Below are positions 1 to 11,849 of a DNA stretch of 64,000 nt, in pieces. Within the stretch, counting starts at the first letter, position 1. Each line of letters opens with the position of its first letter. This DNA comes from Sinonovacula constricta (lineage: Eukaryota > Mollusca > Bivalvia > Cardiida > Solecurtidae). A program made the translations under genes and the position numbers. The stretch is from the NCBI GenBank assembly GCA_007844125.1, contig CM017561.1, positions 59,361,715 through 59,425,714 of the forward strand. Reading direction: 5' to 3'. The notes under the pieces were generated by a model. The model worked only from the letters and a program-made list of their open reading frames with translations. It ran no database searches and was not told the origin of the DNA.

Positions 1-459
1 TCAAAGTTCTCTTGCGTCTGAAGATCATTAACATTGGAAGAAAATAATACACTGTAAAAAGCAAAATAAATATGACATATATTACATTGATCGACTTCAT
101 GCTTTCTTGTAGTACATTTAGAAATCATCACACCACTGTCCTTAAAGAATATTATTTTAGAGTTATTCAGATCTGATAGCTTCAATATTTAATTTATAGG
201 ACAGCTTCCAGACAAATAGAAAAAATATGACTCATTAAAACATGTTTCGATCCATGGAGTGCTGTATAGTAATCACATCAACTCAATGAAACCAGAGCTA
301 GGCCTTTCTATGATTTCTTTGTTTGCATGGTTGGAAGTTTCATTATGCATGCGACAGGTTAAGAAGTTTTCAAATGTTTTTTCTTTCTCGTTTACGAAAA
401 TATGACACGGTCTTTTATATAATCAAAGCAGAATACATGATACTTTGAAATAGCATTAG
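1..459. other. Non-coding, nothing recognised
   Basis: AT-rich sequence with no ORF of interest, no repeat that I could match elsewhere in the window and no RNA-like structure. It lies just left of the first block that matches copy B of the tandem duplication, so the duplication may begin here, but I could not align it convincingly. Confidence 0.5.
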
Positions 460-1915
460 ACAGTTAATTAAAATTGATAGAAAAGGGAATACGTAATTGA
501 GAGTTTAGTAGTCTTTAGTTTTTTTTATAAATTAACTTCGCGACACTTAAAAAAACCAAGTCACTTCGTAAAATCCTGTCAAAAATGAAAATTATGAACA
601 ATTTATGCTTTAATAGTATGTAACTGAAGTGACAAATTACTATCCTCAAGTATATAAAACATTAAAATATAATATTTAAGTTATCAAAACTGGCTGATGA
701 TCAGATGTTTTAATATTTATCCCAAAATGCATTGAAACACAGTACATTGAGTTTGATTTAATTAATTTATCATTTCACCAAATATGCAATCATGTTGTAT
801 AACAATACCATTTTCTTTACCAGATTGTTGTATTTTTAAGTAATAGTAAATTGCTTCAAAACAGAGGTATTGAACTTGTTTACCACGTCTTCATTTGATA
901 CTTCCTATTACCAGCGACATTTCAGTGTAAAACTGTATATAGATAAACCATATACATTGCCAGTAAGCCTAACATTTATAGTGGAATTCAGCTAACGTAT
1001 AATGCGAAAAAAAACAAACAAACAAACAAATAATTTATATGGCTCTTCGGCCCCTTAATAGGAAGGTACGACCATTGCAATGTGTACACAAGCTATTTTA
1101 TAATTCACGCATTAACGCGATGCATCAAAGCCGTGCTAAGGATAAAACAAATTAAAAAAATGTGTACACACATAAGAAACTGATAATGTACTTAACTGTT
1201 AAGTGTTAAGTACATAATACACAGAAAGCAATGTACACTTTTTTCGGTAGTAATAATGCCATCCAGTAAATCCTCAGACCCAAAATAAAAACAAACGACA
1301 ATGTTTCAATTGACCATTTTACTTGTTTGATTTATCAGTTGTTTTAGTGCATCTTCTTAGAAAAAGGCTTTACGATAATTTACTAAAGTTAATCTTTTGC
1401 TGAAGCTCTTGCCGACTTTAAACGATATAGGGACGTTAATTGATCATACATCTTTTTCTGCGTTACATGTGCGTGAAAATAATTTAATCAAAACCTTTAT
1501 AAAAGACTATCATTTTGAGTAAACAATATTAACGATACAGATAAATTCATGTTGTCGTTCCATATCTAATGTGCTCGGTTTTTAAGAGACATTGAATTCG
1601 TCTAAATCCGATAAGTATTTAATGAATTCCATCAGAAATAAAAGAAAGTGAGCGCAAATCACCCAAGTTAAGAACAAAATCGTGACCTACATTGTCACTA
1701 TTTGTTTCGTCATAATGCTCAAGCACTCACAGTAATTCTTATCTCTTTCCGCTATCATACATATATGTACACTTCTTTATTCAGAATTATCCACATCTTG
1801 ATATTTAACTATGTAATACCTTAAACAGAAAAAACATTTCTGTAAAAAATGAAGCATGTTTAGAAAATCGATTGGACTTATTAATTTACTTTTTATATTA
1901 ACAAAGGAGAATAAC
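460..1915 (+). repeat. Tandem duplication copy A, left block
   Basis: This block aligns by eye with 11850-13040. Shared landmarks in the same order include 'aagtcacttcgtaaaat', 'atgatcaga', 'acagtacattga', 'aaattgcttcaaa', 'ttgaacttgtt', 'accagcga.atttcagtgtaaaa', and near the end 'ttattaattt.ct.tttat.ttaacaaag'. Identity is clearly partial with many small indels, so the duplication is old. No ORF is preserved between the copies, which argues against a duplicated protein gene. A short AAAC tract lies at about 1012-1030. The block could be part of a large dispersed repeat rather than a true tandem duplication. Confidence 0.7.
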
Positions 1916-2669
1916 ACGTTATCGGAAAACTTGACGAAGAAGCATCACGTGTTCACTTTGGCGATATACGTGTGTCACCCAGTTGAGAGTTTTTTTACAA
2001 CAATTAAATGCATTTAGTTTAAATTGGATATTTACAATGACACTCCGCACATGGTTTGGGATGTATTCGATTAATGTAATTTTACTCGAGTAAATAACAC
2101 TGACAATATTTAATATTATTGGTCATAATCGGTGATCTTTTTGCAGTTAATAACCAGTCTTTACTCGTTTTCAATTGTTGCAATTTTATTGTGTGTCATT
2201 AAAATCACGGACGATATATCTTAACTAAGTCATAGCTACATGTAACACACGCCTCTTATACTCTTGTGTGTGTTTTCGTAATTTGTATTTATACCTTTTG
2301 TTTGACTTGTGTTATTTTCTTGAGTTAACACTGCCCACATAATAAATATACGTTCAATAACATTTCTTGAAGTATGTTGTGTTTAAAATATTATTTACAA
2401 TTCCGCATTATTAACCGTCGGAGTGACGTCGACGCCAAAATTGCGCTGGCCTTATACTTAACAAATGCGATTTATTTCGCCTTGTACACACAAAAACATA
2501 TAGCAAGTCCAAAACGGTAAGCAGTTTCCGAAATAAGACACTTTGAAGAATCAATTTTCATTTATTTATCAATTTTCAGGGTCTCAGCTTAGACTTATGA
2601 GCCAATGTGCTTTAGTCAATTTTATAAAATATTTTAAAATCATAAATGCCTTATCAAATAAAACGTATC
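1916..2669. other. Non-coding, present only in copy A
   Basis: AT-rich sequence with no counterpart in copy B, where the homologous interval is much shorter. An 87-codon ORF at 2543-2806 starts at a non-ATG codon and has no recognisable motif. Part of it lies in the repeat that follows, so I do not call it a gene. Confidence 0.5.
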
Positions 2670-3215
2670 TGACTTATAGGTGGAATTCGACAGTTTGGGC
2701 CAGATTTTCTTTCTCAAACACCAATATAAAATTTTGTTACCTGAACGGATCCCTTGGAATGCTTATTACAAGTATGTCTTTCATCTATGTAAAAAGTGGA
2801 GAATAACACCCCACTCGTCATTATAAGCATTGTCTCACTTATCAGCCACGCTGCAGAGTTATCTATTTGAAAATCAGGAAACCACGTGGCCACTTATTCT
2901 GTGATCACGTTATGTAGTCACCTATGTTATTGGCTCTTGCGTCATTGCCATACTGCCATTTCTAGCAGTAGTCGCCACCGTGTTCAATTATAGATTTAAA
3001 TTTGATAAACTATAATTTAGAGCGATGTTTTCGATTTGTACAATCCGAACTGAGGTAGTGTTCAAAATCGTCTATTTTTTTACTAAAGAATAAGCTCATG
3101 CAGAGGTTATGTCCAAATTCCACCAAACAAAAGTTCAGGTTTTGTCCCTTGTTTCAGATATTGAAAGACTGTCGAATACAACCTTTAACACTAATACAAA
3201 GTTATAGCGTTAAAA
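2670..3215 (+). repeat. Dispersed repeat R2, copy 1
   Basis: About 545 bp that aligns by eye with 4145-4640. Shared landmarks in order: 'aggtgg.at...acagttt', 'gttgcctga' or its variant, 'aatgcttatta', 'actcgtca', 'agccacgctgca.agtta', 'tatgtccaattcc', 'ggtttt' and 'gactgtcg.atacaacc'. A shorter piece of the same family seems to recur near 14465 ('aagccgcgctgtgcagtt'), which suggests a mobile or dispersed family rather than a one-off local duplication. No coding potential or terminal repeats were recognised. Confidence 0.7.
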
Positions 3216-4144
3216 TAGTGTTATTGATTTAACAATTTTCCTTGTCCCGAAGACGCCTTATATCAATGCATCTTTACTCAAGTAAATTATTAATGATTGC
3301 CAAAAGATGCGTTCATGAAGCATAGGCTGCTAGACAAAATTAAGCTGTCAAAATTATTGCGTGCTTTAATTAAAATGTAGTAATTACAGTCTTGTTTCGA
3401 TGCCTATTCTTTTAAAAAAATATGACGTGATTTGTGAGGAACTTATATTAGTCAAATCTGTATAATTCAAGATCTTTTTTCCACTTACCGTCATCTTAGA
3501 AAAGAGGTCCTTATGTAATTATTTATGAAAGGAAAAGTTTTTTTATGAAACAAGCTTAATTTCACGTTTTTTTCTCATATCTTTTCATCTCTTCAATTTT
3601 AACAATTTCGTGGTTTCGATCGTTTGAGAGAACTAGAAAAAACATTCACTGGTTACTGTTTTATCCATTTATATGTGTTTGTTTGAAAGTGGCATTTAAA
3701 CCTCATTTAACTGAATACCAACGATCACAGATTTATGCATAACGAGAAGTGATCTTTAAAAAAGTTGTTGCAATACGTGCTGTTTTCGGCTGCCGAATTA
3801 ATACTGCTACTAAACCAGTGGAGGAATCGTGACTTAACCGGAACCTTTAGCTGCAGCCTTCTGTTTTTGGGCACTTTTTAACGAGCCTAGCCACATGTTC
3901 ATCAGATGCTCTGTCATACGGGATAATAAGCAAAATATAGTTCATTTCAGCAGCCCCGGACATCTAGAGTCGTACCGTAAACATTTAAACATCAGTTGAT
4001 TTATTTTCCCTTTCATAAGCAGATGAAGACCCATTAAAGTCAGTTTTTGTGGTGTCTAACCTGGCTAAAACTTGTATAACTACTCGCTTTCACGCTCAGT
4101 TTTGCAAGCCCAAAATGTAATAAAAAACAAACTTGTATTGTTTT
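3216..4144. other. Non-coding, nothing recognised
   Basis: AT-rich spacer between the two R2 copies. A slightly GC-richer stretch near 3780-3960 has stops in all frames. No RNA gene, microsatellite or transposon end was found. Confidence 0.5.
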
Positions 4145-4640
4145 AAAGGTGGCATAAAACAGTTTGGATCAGATTTATTCACTCTTCAAAGAGAACCAAA
4201 TAAATTATTGTTGCCTGAAAAGGTCTCACAAAATGCTTATTATTGATGTCCTACATTTAAGTGAGCAATGAAACAAAACACACTACTCGTCACTACAATT
4301 AGGCCCTTCCTATCGAAGCCACGCTGCACAGTTAGCCATTTTCAAACTAAAACAACCTTGCGCCGCTTTACTTTATATAAACATTCGGGTTATTTGACAT
4401 CGATGTCTATTTTTAGCAGAAATCACACTCGTGCTTATTTATAGCTTTAGAAAGGATGGGAATGTAAAGTGATTGAGTGCACGATTTCTATGTCTAATAA
4501 TTTAGACATTTTTCAAAATCATCTTTGACCTAGGTTTGACATTTTCAAGGAACTATGTCCCAATTCCCCCAAATCCAGGTTTACGTGTATTTGATAAAGA
4601 GGAACTGTCGGGTATAACACCTTTAAAACCGTTGCTCAAA
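4145..4640 (+). repeat. Dispersed repeat R2, copy 2
   Basis: Partner of 2670-3215 in the same orientation, about 1.5 kb downstream, with the same ordered landmarks ('aaggtgg', 'acagtttgg', 'aaatgcttatta', 'agccacgctgca', 'tatgtccc', 'aactgtcgggtataac'). The two copies are substantially diverged and carry small indels. The pair may be a local tandem duplication or two insertions of one family. Confidence 0.7.
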
Positions 4641-6185
4641 CTGTACCCCTTCTAAATCACAATGCTCTTCCACCAAAAAGCTATTATATCGTACTAACAC
4701 TTCACTAAACATTGAATTATATGTCTTTGTGATGCGTCTTATTTCGTATATCTTTTCATAGAATCTCTTCGTTCCCTGATAAAAATGACATCTAGCAGCT
4801 GTAATTTAGTTTTACATTATAAATTTGTGTCTTTAGACTTGTAATAACCAAAACAAATGCTGAAATAAGATATCGTCGAAGCGTAAAATTGAAATGTGAA
4901 TTGTATAGTATGATATTATCAAAGTAGAAAATCGATAATAATATTAAGCATGAACAATGTTACTATTTACAATTCAACATTTAAATAGAAAATTCGTAAA
5001 TACGAATGTTATTTGAATTGTAGTTGATATGCCTTCCATGTCAGCCTATTGAAAACATTTCGTATGTATGTTTTGTGAAATTATTGCCGATGCTGTTTTC
5101 AAATGAAGCCCTATGTTGACATACCGTGGGGTGGATGCTATCAACATCATATGCAAAACAACAAGCACGCTCATATTTTTGTCGGGTCCATATGTTTCCG
5201 TTCAATAACCTTCTGACATTTTATCTAAATATGCCACACGATGATACTACAACAATGGCATAAGGAAGAATATCATGATAGACACAATAGAACTCTCATA
5301 ATATTACAGTGTGGGCATATAAGCCATTTTTTAAATCATTTTCCCGACTTAATGCCATAGAAAACGCGGAACAAGCAGGTAGTTATTAACATCTGACATT
5401 TGGTAAATAGCAGAAGTAAGAGCTATTTACTTTGTATGTATCTACATAGCCCCATACAACACATCATAAATGCATTGATTGCGATACACAATTTGCAAGG
5501 TCATTCTTATAAACAAAGCGAGACTTCCTCTAAGGTTAAAATGAAAAAAAAATCAACAAAACTCTGTATTATTTAAATTTCATTTTTTAACACGAATTAT
5601 TAACTATAGTCTCATAATGTTTCCTAAATGTTATTATATTGATGTTTTCTTTTGATTGCGTAATCTTAGCAATAATGTCCCAATAAAATGTTTATGTCTC
5701 ACCTATTACAATTAATGTAAACAATAGCTAATCGAAATTAATCCGTATTCTTACTACATATGTGTTATGAATATAAATGTGAGCATTTGAAAAAAAGAAA
5801 TGTTACTTGTTTGCCTACTTGCACGATTGACTGACAGTTCTTTCGGTTTATTTAGTACGAAGTGTACCAGATATCAGTAGAAGAAGATAATGCCTTATCT
5901 TATTCATGACCGTTTGAAGGAATCAAAACCTTTGAGTGCACTTTAGATAGGTAAGAAATCTTGATCATATTTTAAAGGCCTGAAAATGTTGTCTAACAGG
6001 TTATCTTCTTTTACACCCCGTTCTTAATATCACACACTGACAATATAACTAATAAGTACTGGACGCATATGCAATTAAATTAAAATTATAAATAAACTTC
6101 ATCATTTAAATAAAAAAATGAAAGGTGCAAAAGAAAAAGATCGGACCTGGCTAGAGAGGGCTAGAATGATGCACCGTAGAAATTA
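4641..6185. other. Non-coding, present only in copy A
   Basis: No ORF above background and no recognised element. Together with 1916-4640 this forms about 4.2 kb of copy A with no counterpart in copy B, where only about 0.8 kb separates the flanking homologous blocks. Confidence 0.5.
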
Positions 6186-7220
6186 AACCCTGAGAAGAGA
6201 TGCTATATACCTGCTGGCAGTCCAAAGTGTTCTTGTAATGCTTGTCAAAGAAACATTTAAGTTTCTATTTCTTACTGTATTCGGTTGCTATACCAAGAAA
6301 GATTTACACCCGTGTTGTTATAATCAAAAGCATTTGGAATATTTATTTAGTTGAATAACAATTAAGGTAATACAAGCATTTTTTTTCAACTCTGTCAATG
6401 TTACCAGCTTTCGAACAAGACACTTTTGGTGGAGTTTTGTACATGTATGACGTTCACTTCGTCACGTATCTTCATTTCGTTGCACGTCTTGTTTAAAAAT
6501 AAAATCGTTTCACGGCATTATGTCCTGCTTGCTTCTTTTATGTTTCTTTGTATTACTTAAAGTTGCAACCAACGGCTGGCCTTTGTATTGAAATTTCATG
6601 TCGTTGGTGAAATATTAAAGCATTCGCGGAAGGAAGCATCATTTGTGCAACATGCAGCTAGTGAGCAACACCTCTTACATGTAAAATATGTGGAAGTAAA
6701 GTCAATACAACTTAAACACATGACTTAAGCAGTGTTTCTTCTTCATCACATATTTAAGCGCTTTTAAAATTGAATTAAATTCTTATACACAACTACTTTA
6801 AAAACCGTTCGAAATTTTTTGAAACAAGAACATTGACATTAATAATTTTTCCTTCTTACATGATAACAATCAAGCGATTGAAAATAATGCATTGTTTTTA
6901 TGTATGGTGTACTTTGGTAGATAAATTGACGTTTTAATCTTTCCAACAAAAACTTGTGGTAGGAAATTTCGGTTGTTGGTTTCATGTTCGTAACAAATAA
7001 ACTAGCCATCAGATAAGTTGCTTATGCATCTTTCACCCTCATAATGTAGATTGCGCAAATACATAATATTATTGTATGGAAATTATTACCTAAAGTCTAC
7101 TTAAGCCGCAAGCATAAACTCCGCAGGAATTTTCATTTATGTATAGAATAGGCAGGTAATGTCAATACATGTTTCATGGAAAGTACAAAAGAAAAGGTCC
7201 AAGAAAGCTCGCTGAATAGT

Positions 7221-7286
7221 GTCTGGTAGATAAAATTTAGATATCTGTGGAAATTTTGATAGGACCTTTTCTTATTTACCTATTCA
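7221..7286 (+). repeat. 65-bp dispersed element, copy 1
   Basis: Nearly the same ~65 bp occurs at 27639-27706 and 31793-31860. The core runs from 'ggtagataaaattta' through 'atatctgtggaaattttgat' to 'cttatttacctat'. The ends are imperfectly inverted: 'ggtagataa' at the start and 'ttatttacc' (reverse complement 'ggtaaataa') at the end. In copy B of the tandem duplication the flanks 'gctcgctgaata.tg' and 'tcataaa..tgcattttcgg' are directly joined, so the insertion limits can be read. It may be a very short non-autonomous DNA element or a fragment of a larger repeat. Confidence 0.65.
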
Positions 7287-7436
7287 TAAAATTGCATTTT
7301 CGGATTACGTATATAACTCTTCAGATTTTACTGCAGCGCTACGAAGTTGTGAATAACAATCATTTTAGAACCAATATCCTGCTTGCATTAATATAAAACA
7401 CTTATTTAGTCCGATAATTACAGGGAAGTGGCGTGG

Positions 7437-7975
7437 TTTGTTCATTGAGAATGAATACCATTTTCTTTTAGTTTGTCCTTTTTACTCTGAAGTGAGAAAA
7501 CAATATTTACCCAGAGCCTATCAAAGATGGCCCACAATAAATAAGTTTGTTCAATTAATGAGCACCCATAACACTAACCTTATCATAAGATTGCCGAAAT
7601 ATATAAACAAGGCTATGGTTAGTAGAAATAATTTTACGTTTAACACACATGTATAGACACTATTTTTGTAGTACTTGACTGTATTTTATGTGTTTATTAT
7701 CATAATATTTTCATGGAACGATTAATTCAAAACAAGTGCATAACTGCTAAATGATGTATTTACTTATAATACACTCATGAAACATTTGAATTGCTTGTAG
7801 AAATAATACAGGTAAAACATAAATGAATATTCATATTCTCTTTAATCATGCATTTCTATAAATACTTGGTCATTTTGTACTGTATTATATACTGCCATCT
7901 TCTCCAACTTTTGTATATCGTTTTGTACTCGGCAATAGCCAAAATGGTTATGTCAATAAAGTTTGAATTGTTCAA
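7437..7975 (+). mobile_element. 5'-truncated LINE tail (ORF2 C-terminus plus 3' UTR)
   Basis: Codons from 7438 to 7656 (stop TAG) encode about 72 residues that match the C-terminal end of the LINE ORF2 at 57.9-58.1 kb. Shared features are an 'ENEYHFLLVCPFY' zinc-knuckle-like segment, 'RKQYL', 'WPTINKF', 'LMS' and a final 'INKA...RNN'. The downstream 3' UTR ends near 7975 with 'caataaagtttgaattg', closely similar to the tail of the LINE near 58280. The left limit is fixed by copy B, where 'ggcgtg' (14600) continues into unrelated unique sequence. This is a typical 5'-truncated insertion from target-primed reverse transcription. It lacks the RT and endonuclease and cannot move on its own. Confidence 0.85.
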
Positions 7976-8430
7976 TTTATACATTTAACAACTCTGTAGG
8001 ACTGTGTAAACCGCTTCCAGTTGCTTATTTGCATTTCTTGGCAGCGTAAGACATAATGATATTTTGACCATTTTCCACTTCATTTTACCTTGCAATACAC
8101 ATCTCTAAGGTCTGAAAAACTATGTTAGTTGTGGATGTTTTTTTTTGTTTTCAAAAATACTTATATAAATATAAATATATAGTAGCGACAAAGCAATAGT
8201 TATTACGGTGGTGAAAAGCCCACCCCACTAATCCAACAAAGAGTCTGGCTAGAACCTGCTCATCGCATGTACATTGGTGTACCTTCTCAAATTATGTCCT
8301 TTGACCCGACCATATATGTAAGCAGTTACACTATTTGTCCCAAAGAGTCACAAAGTTAGGACAATTTTACAAGAATTATGCTCATTCTACCAATTGTTTT
8401 CAAATTTTTACACCAGAACAACACCCTTCA

Positions 8431-10299
8431 TAAATACAATATTAAGATATTGATAAACTATATAATAGTAACATAATCATCATTTCATTAAGGGTACCCC
8501 TAACAAAAATATCATCATCATGTTTCTATATTTCTGTTAGAGATATAGACTTTACAACATAGTTACTATTATAGTCATACAACATTAATAAATTCAAAAT
8601 TGCAACTATCGTGGTAATTTGAAACAACCCCGAAAATTTTGAAGTATATTCTTTCTGAATTGCGATTAAATGCAAAAAAGTAAGTTAAATTGGTACAGAC
8701 TTGACCGAAATATTCTTCTCAGATGAACGGTGAGCAAATTGCCTCGAGTTCTTTTTATATATCGTCTAGTTTGAAAATGTTTTGATTTTCAAGATTTCTT
8801 TTATTTTTGTTCATGACACATTTTACATAATATCAAATAAATCATTTTGTAGAAGAAAATTCACAATACTGAAAAAGTTATTTCTCTTATTCTTTTCTCT
8901 TCGATTTACTAAAAACCGCATTAAAATCTATGCAGCTATCGCTGAGCTATCCCTTTTCAAAACTAAGCATCTTTCGGGAAAACCATACACGAGCCAACGC
9001 CCCACGAAGCAAACGCACGCCAGTGTCCCCTTCTCGAGGCGTAATTAGCATACATTCTTGCAAGTAACAAAACAATCGCTATTAGCAGAAATTTACGTTG
9101 CATATTTTACTCATACATGTATCCTCTCCTATGATGCATTTTATTGGCTAATAGGATTAGAAAATCACATTAAACTGCCAAAAAGACACCGAGAGCTACA
9201 GAACACATGACCGTCTAGCGTGTTTGGGATCCTGAGCAACCAACCACAGTAACGCTTTGAACCAGATATTTATGCCGCTTGAAAATTCGGGGTGGAGGTA
9301 GAGATTCACCTTCAAGGGAAAGTTAGAACAACTTCGAAATTTTATGTCATCGCTGTCTAACTGATTAAACACTAATTACAACTAATTATCACAGTTACAA
9401 TAATACATTAGAGCTACTTTCTCTTTATTAAACTTAACCATATTATGCTTCTGTTCCTTTTGGTCTTATGCTTCACCTTTGTAAAGAAAACCCTGAGTTT
9501 GTGCATTTATTGGCGCCCCTCTTGAGAGCGGTTCCTCTTACGGAAGGCAGTTGTTATGGTGATGTTAGTATAGTAGTCAATAACACGATGTCGGAGGGGT
9601 TACGTGAAACATTTTTCAGAGAAAGGAACCAAGCGTTCCTTTTTTAATAGGGTAGCTTGCAAGGAAAACAAAGTAGCTAAAATACGCCACATTTAATCAT
9701 AGTTATAATTCGCCACATAAATAGATGCATGCATGCATACATACAAACATACATACAAACATTCAACAAACAAAGATAAGCAAACAAAGTATAAAAAACA
9801 CACACTAAGCTTAGACGAACAAAAGGCAAACAATAGATGCTTCATAAGAAGCTTTAGACAAGAAACACAATGTGTTTTGCTCTAAATATGTCCGTGATGT
9901 TTTGTCAGTCGTAAATGTCACTTTTATACATTTGTTAACATGGTTTGTCTGTAGAACAAATGGATAATTACACATAGTTCGACACAACGGCTAGCTAGTT
10001 TCTTGGTTGAGTACAACCTTGTATGTAATATTCATGGTGGCTTTTTAGGAGGGAACAATTATGTTCGCACTTAACAGGTTGTCTTTTCTTTCTTCTTCAA
10101 AAGAAGGAATCACAATTTGTCCTATATTTTAGCAGGTATTCTTTGTCTATTATTGATTACATAGACAAAAGTGACATTCCAAAAGGAATACGAAGTGTAC
10201 GTTTAAATAGTTTTCATCATATAAAAGACAAACAAAAATGATCTTAAAAGTCTTTGTCTCCATCTGATTTGATTGGTTGCATGCAAAGTAATAAATGCA
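8431..10299. other. Non-coding between duplication blocks
   Basis: Homology with copy B is not visible by eye here. An 88-codon ORF at 8782-9048 starts at a non-ATG codon and shows no motif. The only structure seen is a short ATGC/ATAC/AAAC tetranucleotide tract at about 9725-9765. Confidence 0.45.
9725..9765 (+). repeat. ATGC/ATAC/AAAC tetranucleotide tract
   Basis: About 40 bp of imperfect tetranucleotides: 'gcatgcatgcatacatac', then 'aaac' variants. It is a short degenerate microsatellite. A similar ATGT/GCAT tract occurs at about 11220-11262. Confidence 0.7.
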
Positions 10300-10990
10300 G
10301 GAAGAGGTTGTTTACAATCCCAACACTGCATAATTACTTTTGCTGCTGAATATAATATGACAATGTACTATAAACTGTATTTAAATAAAAAGTAAACATT
10401 AAAAAGAGGTTAACAAGAGTGAACACTAAGATAATAATATATAAACAGAAAACAATAATAGTTTACAACAGTTAACGCCTTAGAACGGTCATTCGCCTAA
10501 AGCCCTGGAAGTCACTGTCCTCTCATAATATGCTTCACAAGAATATCCCGATACCAGGTGTTAGTTTCGATTTAATCATCTTCACGCACCAAAACAATCC
10601 ATCTTAAAACTCATCTAAACGTTTATTAACGTCGTATAATAGACTTCCAAAACGTCAGCAGGACTGCGGCCATAGTTTACTCAAACGAAACACATCAAGT
10701 GGCAATGGCATTTCTCTGCTTCAACTGAAAATTCTACGAAACATACCGTATTAATCAATCGTTTGTATGAAGTCTATAATAGCTAACTAAGACTTGTTTT
10801 GTGAAAGTAAAACATCCACACATCTCGATTTTCATGCGTTTATTTTCTCAGTTTATTCGCACATCTGGTAATTTTCAGCAAGACTTTCATGTCTTGCTCA
10901 GTCCAATAAAAAGTTGTTGTTTGGTTAATATTGAATGTACGAAATCTCAGTGTCTGCAAAGTATTACATTCGGTTGATAAAACTGATACA
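10300..10990 (+). repeat. Tandem duplication copy A, right block
   Basis: Aligns with about 17340-17900. Landmarks: 'aatataatat.acaatg', 'acgcct.agaacggtca', 'atatgcttcaca.gaatatcccga', 'aggtgtt.gttt', 'aaaactcatctaaac', 'gtcgtat.ata', 'acgtc.g.aggactg.ggtc' and 'tttattcgca'. The element near 10460-10495 ('aacagttaacgcc...gaacggtca') also belongs to the dispersed DR1 family. Homology fades beyond about 10990. Confidence 0.65.
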
Positions 10991-11849
10991 CGTATTATAT
11001 TATATTGTTTTAACAACAACAAAGTTACAACATAAAATATGTATGTCGAACTTAAAGTACTAAAAGGTCAGAGATATTATATATTATGTCTAATTGTAAT
11101 AAGGTAGCCGCTCATTCAAGGCCTTTAAACTTTACACTTTAAACAGGGACGACTTATGGACTCTATATAACAACCAGCTAAACATCATAAATGATTAGTA
11201 TACATTTCTTTGTTTATATGCAATGTATGTATGTATGTTTGCATGCAAGTATATATGTATGCTCAACAGAGCGCTATCTTCTGTGACGGTAATGCAAAAC
11301 GCATTATATGGTTACTGGTGATTATATTTGGAGAAAACAAATACATTCTTGTCGATCAAAACCGTTAAAGACGAAATGAATTCTGGAGTATTTATGTGAT
11401 GTCTATTGCCAATTTTCTTTTATAGAATAACATGAAGAATTAAATATTACATTTAAAAGGCAATCAAAACATCACAAAAAGAAATATGTAGAAAATATGT
11501 GAAAAAAAACATCACTTTTGAGACTGCATGATTATGCTACTGTTATTACCATGACAATGACACACCTTTGTTTTGATGGTTTGTTCCTGAGCCGACAGCT
11601 GAGCAAATTTTGTTTTCATAATAACTAAGCTTTGTAGCTTCCGACCGGACCAGTCGTTGTGTAAAACTTGCATGCACAGAAACCACAATCCAGCCGAAAG
11701 ACACATAAGTGTACTATTTACTCAATAGCTTTCTCTGGATTAAACAATTCTATATTAATGCCGACCAATTTATTATGCTATAAAGTACATATTTTGGATT
11801 AAGAAGGAAAACAGAGAGACAAACGATCTCACACAGACGTGTAATTGTC
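10991..11849. other. Non-coding junction between duplication copies
   Basis: This interval separates the end of copy A from the first clear match in copy B, so the true duplication junction probably lies here. A 64-codon ORF at 11512-11706 (- strand) has no recognisable motif. An ATGT-rich tract lies at 11220-11262. Confidence 0.45.

Larger units (their letters stand above)
6186..8430 (+). repeat. Tandem duplication copy A, middle block
   Basis: Aligns with 13840-14990. Landmarks: 'gatgctatata.ctgctg.cagtcca.agtgttc', 'acacttttggtggagtttt' (against an 'atttttgatggggtttt' equivalent), 'aagctcgctgaata.tgt', 'gcattttcggatta.gtatat', 'taattacagggaagtggcgtg', 'tttcttggca', 'ctgaaaaactat', 'tagcgacaaagcaata', 'attacggt.gtg' and 'agagtcacaaagtta'. 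Two segments of copy A interrupt this alignment: a 65-bp element at about 7221-7286 and a LINE tail at 7437-7975. Neither is found in copy B. No reading frame is conserved across the two copies. Confidence 0.75.
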
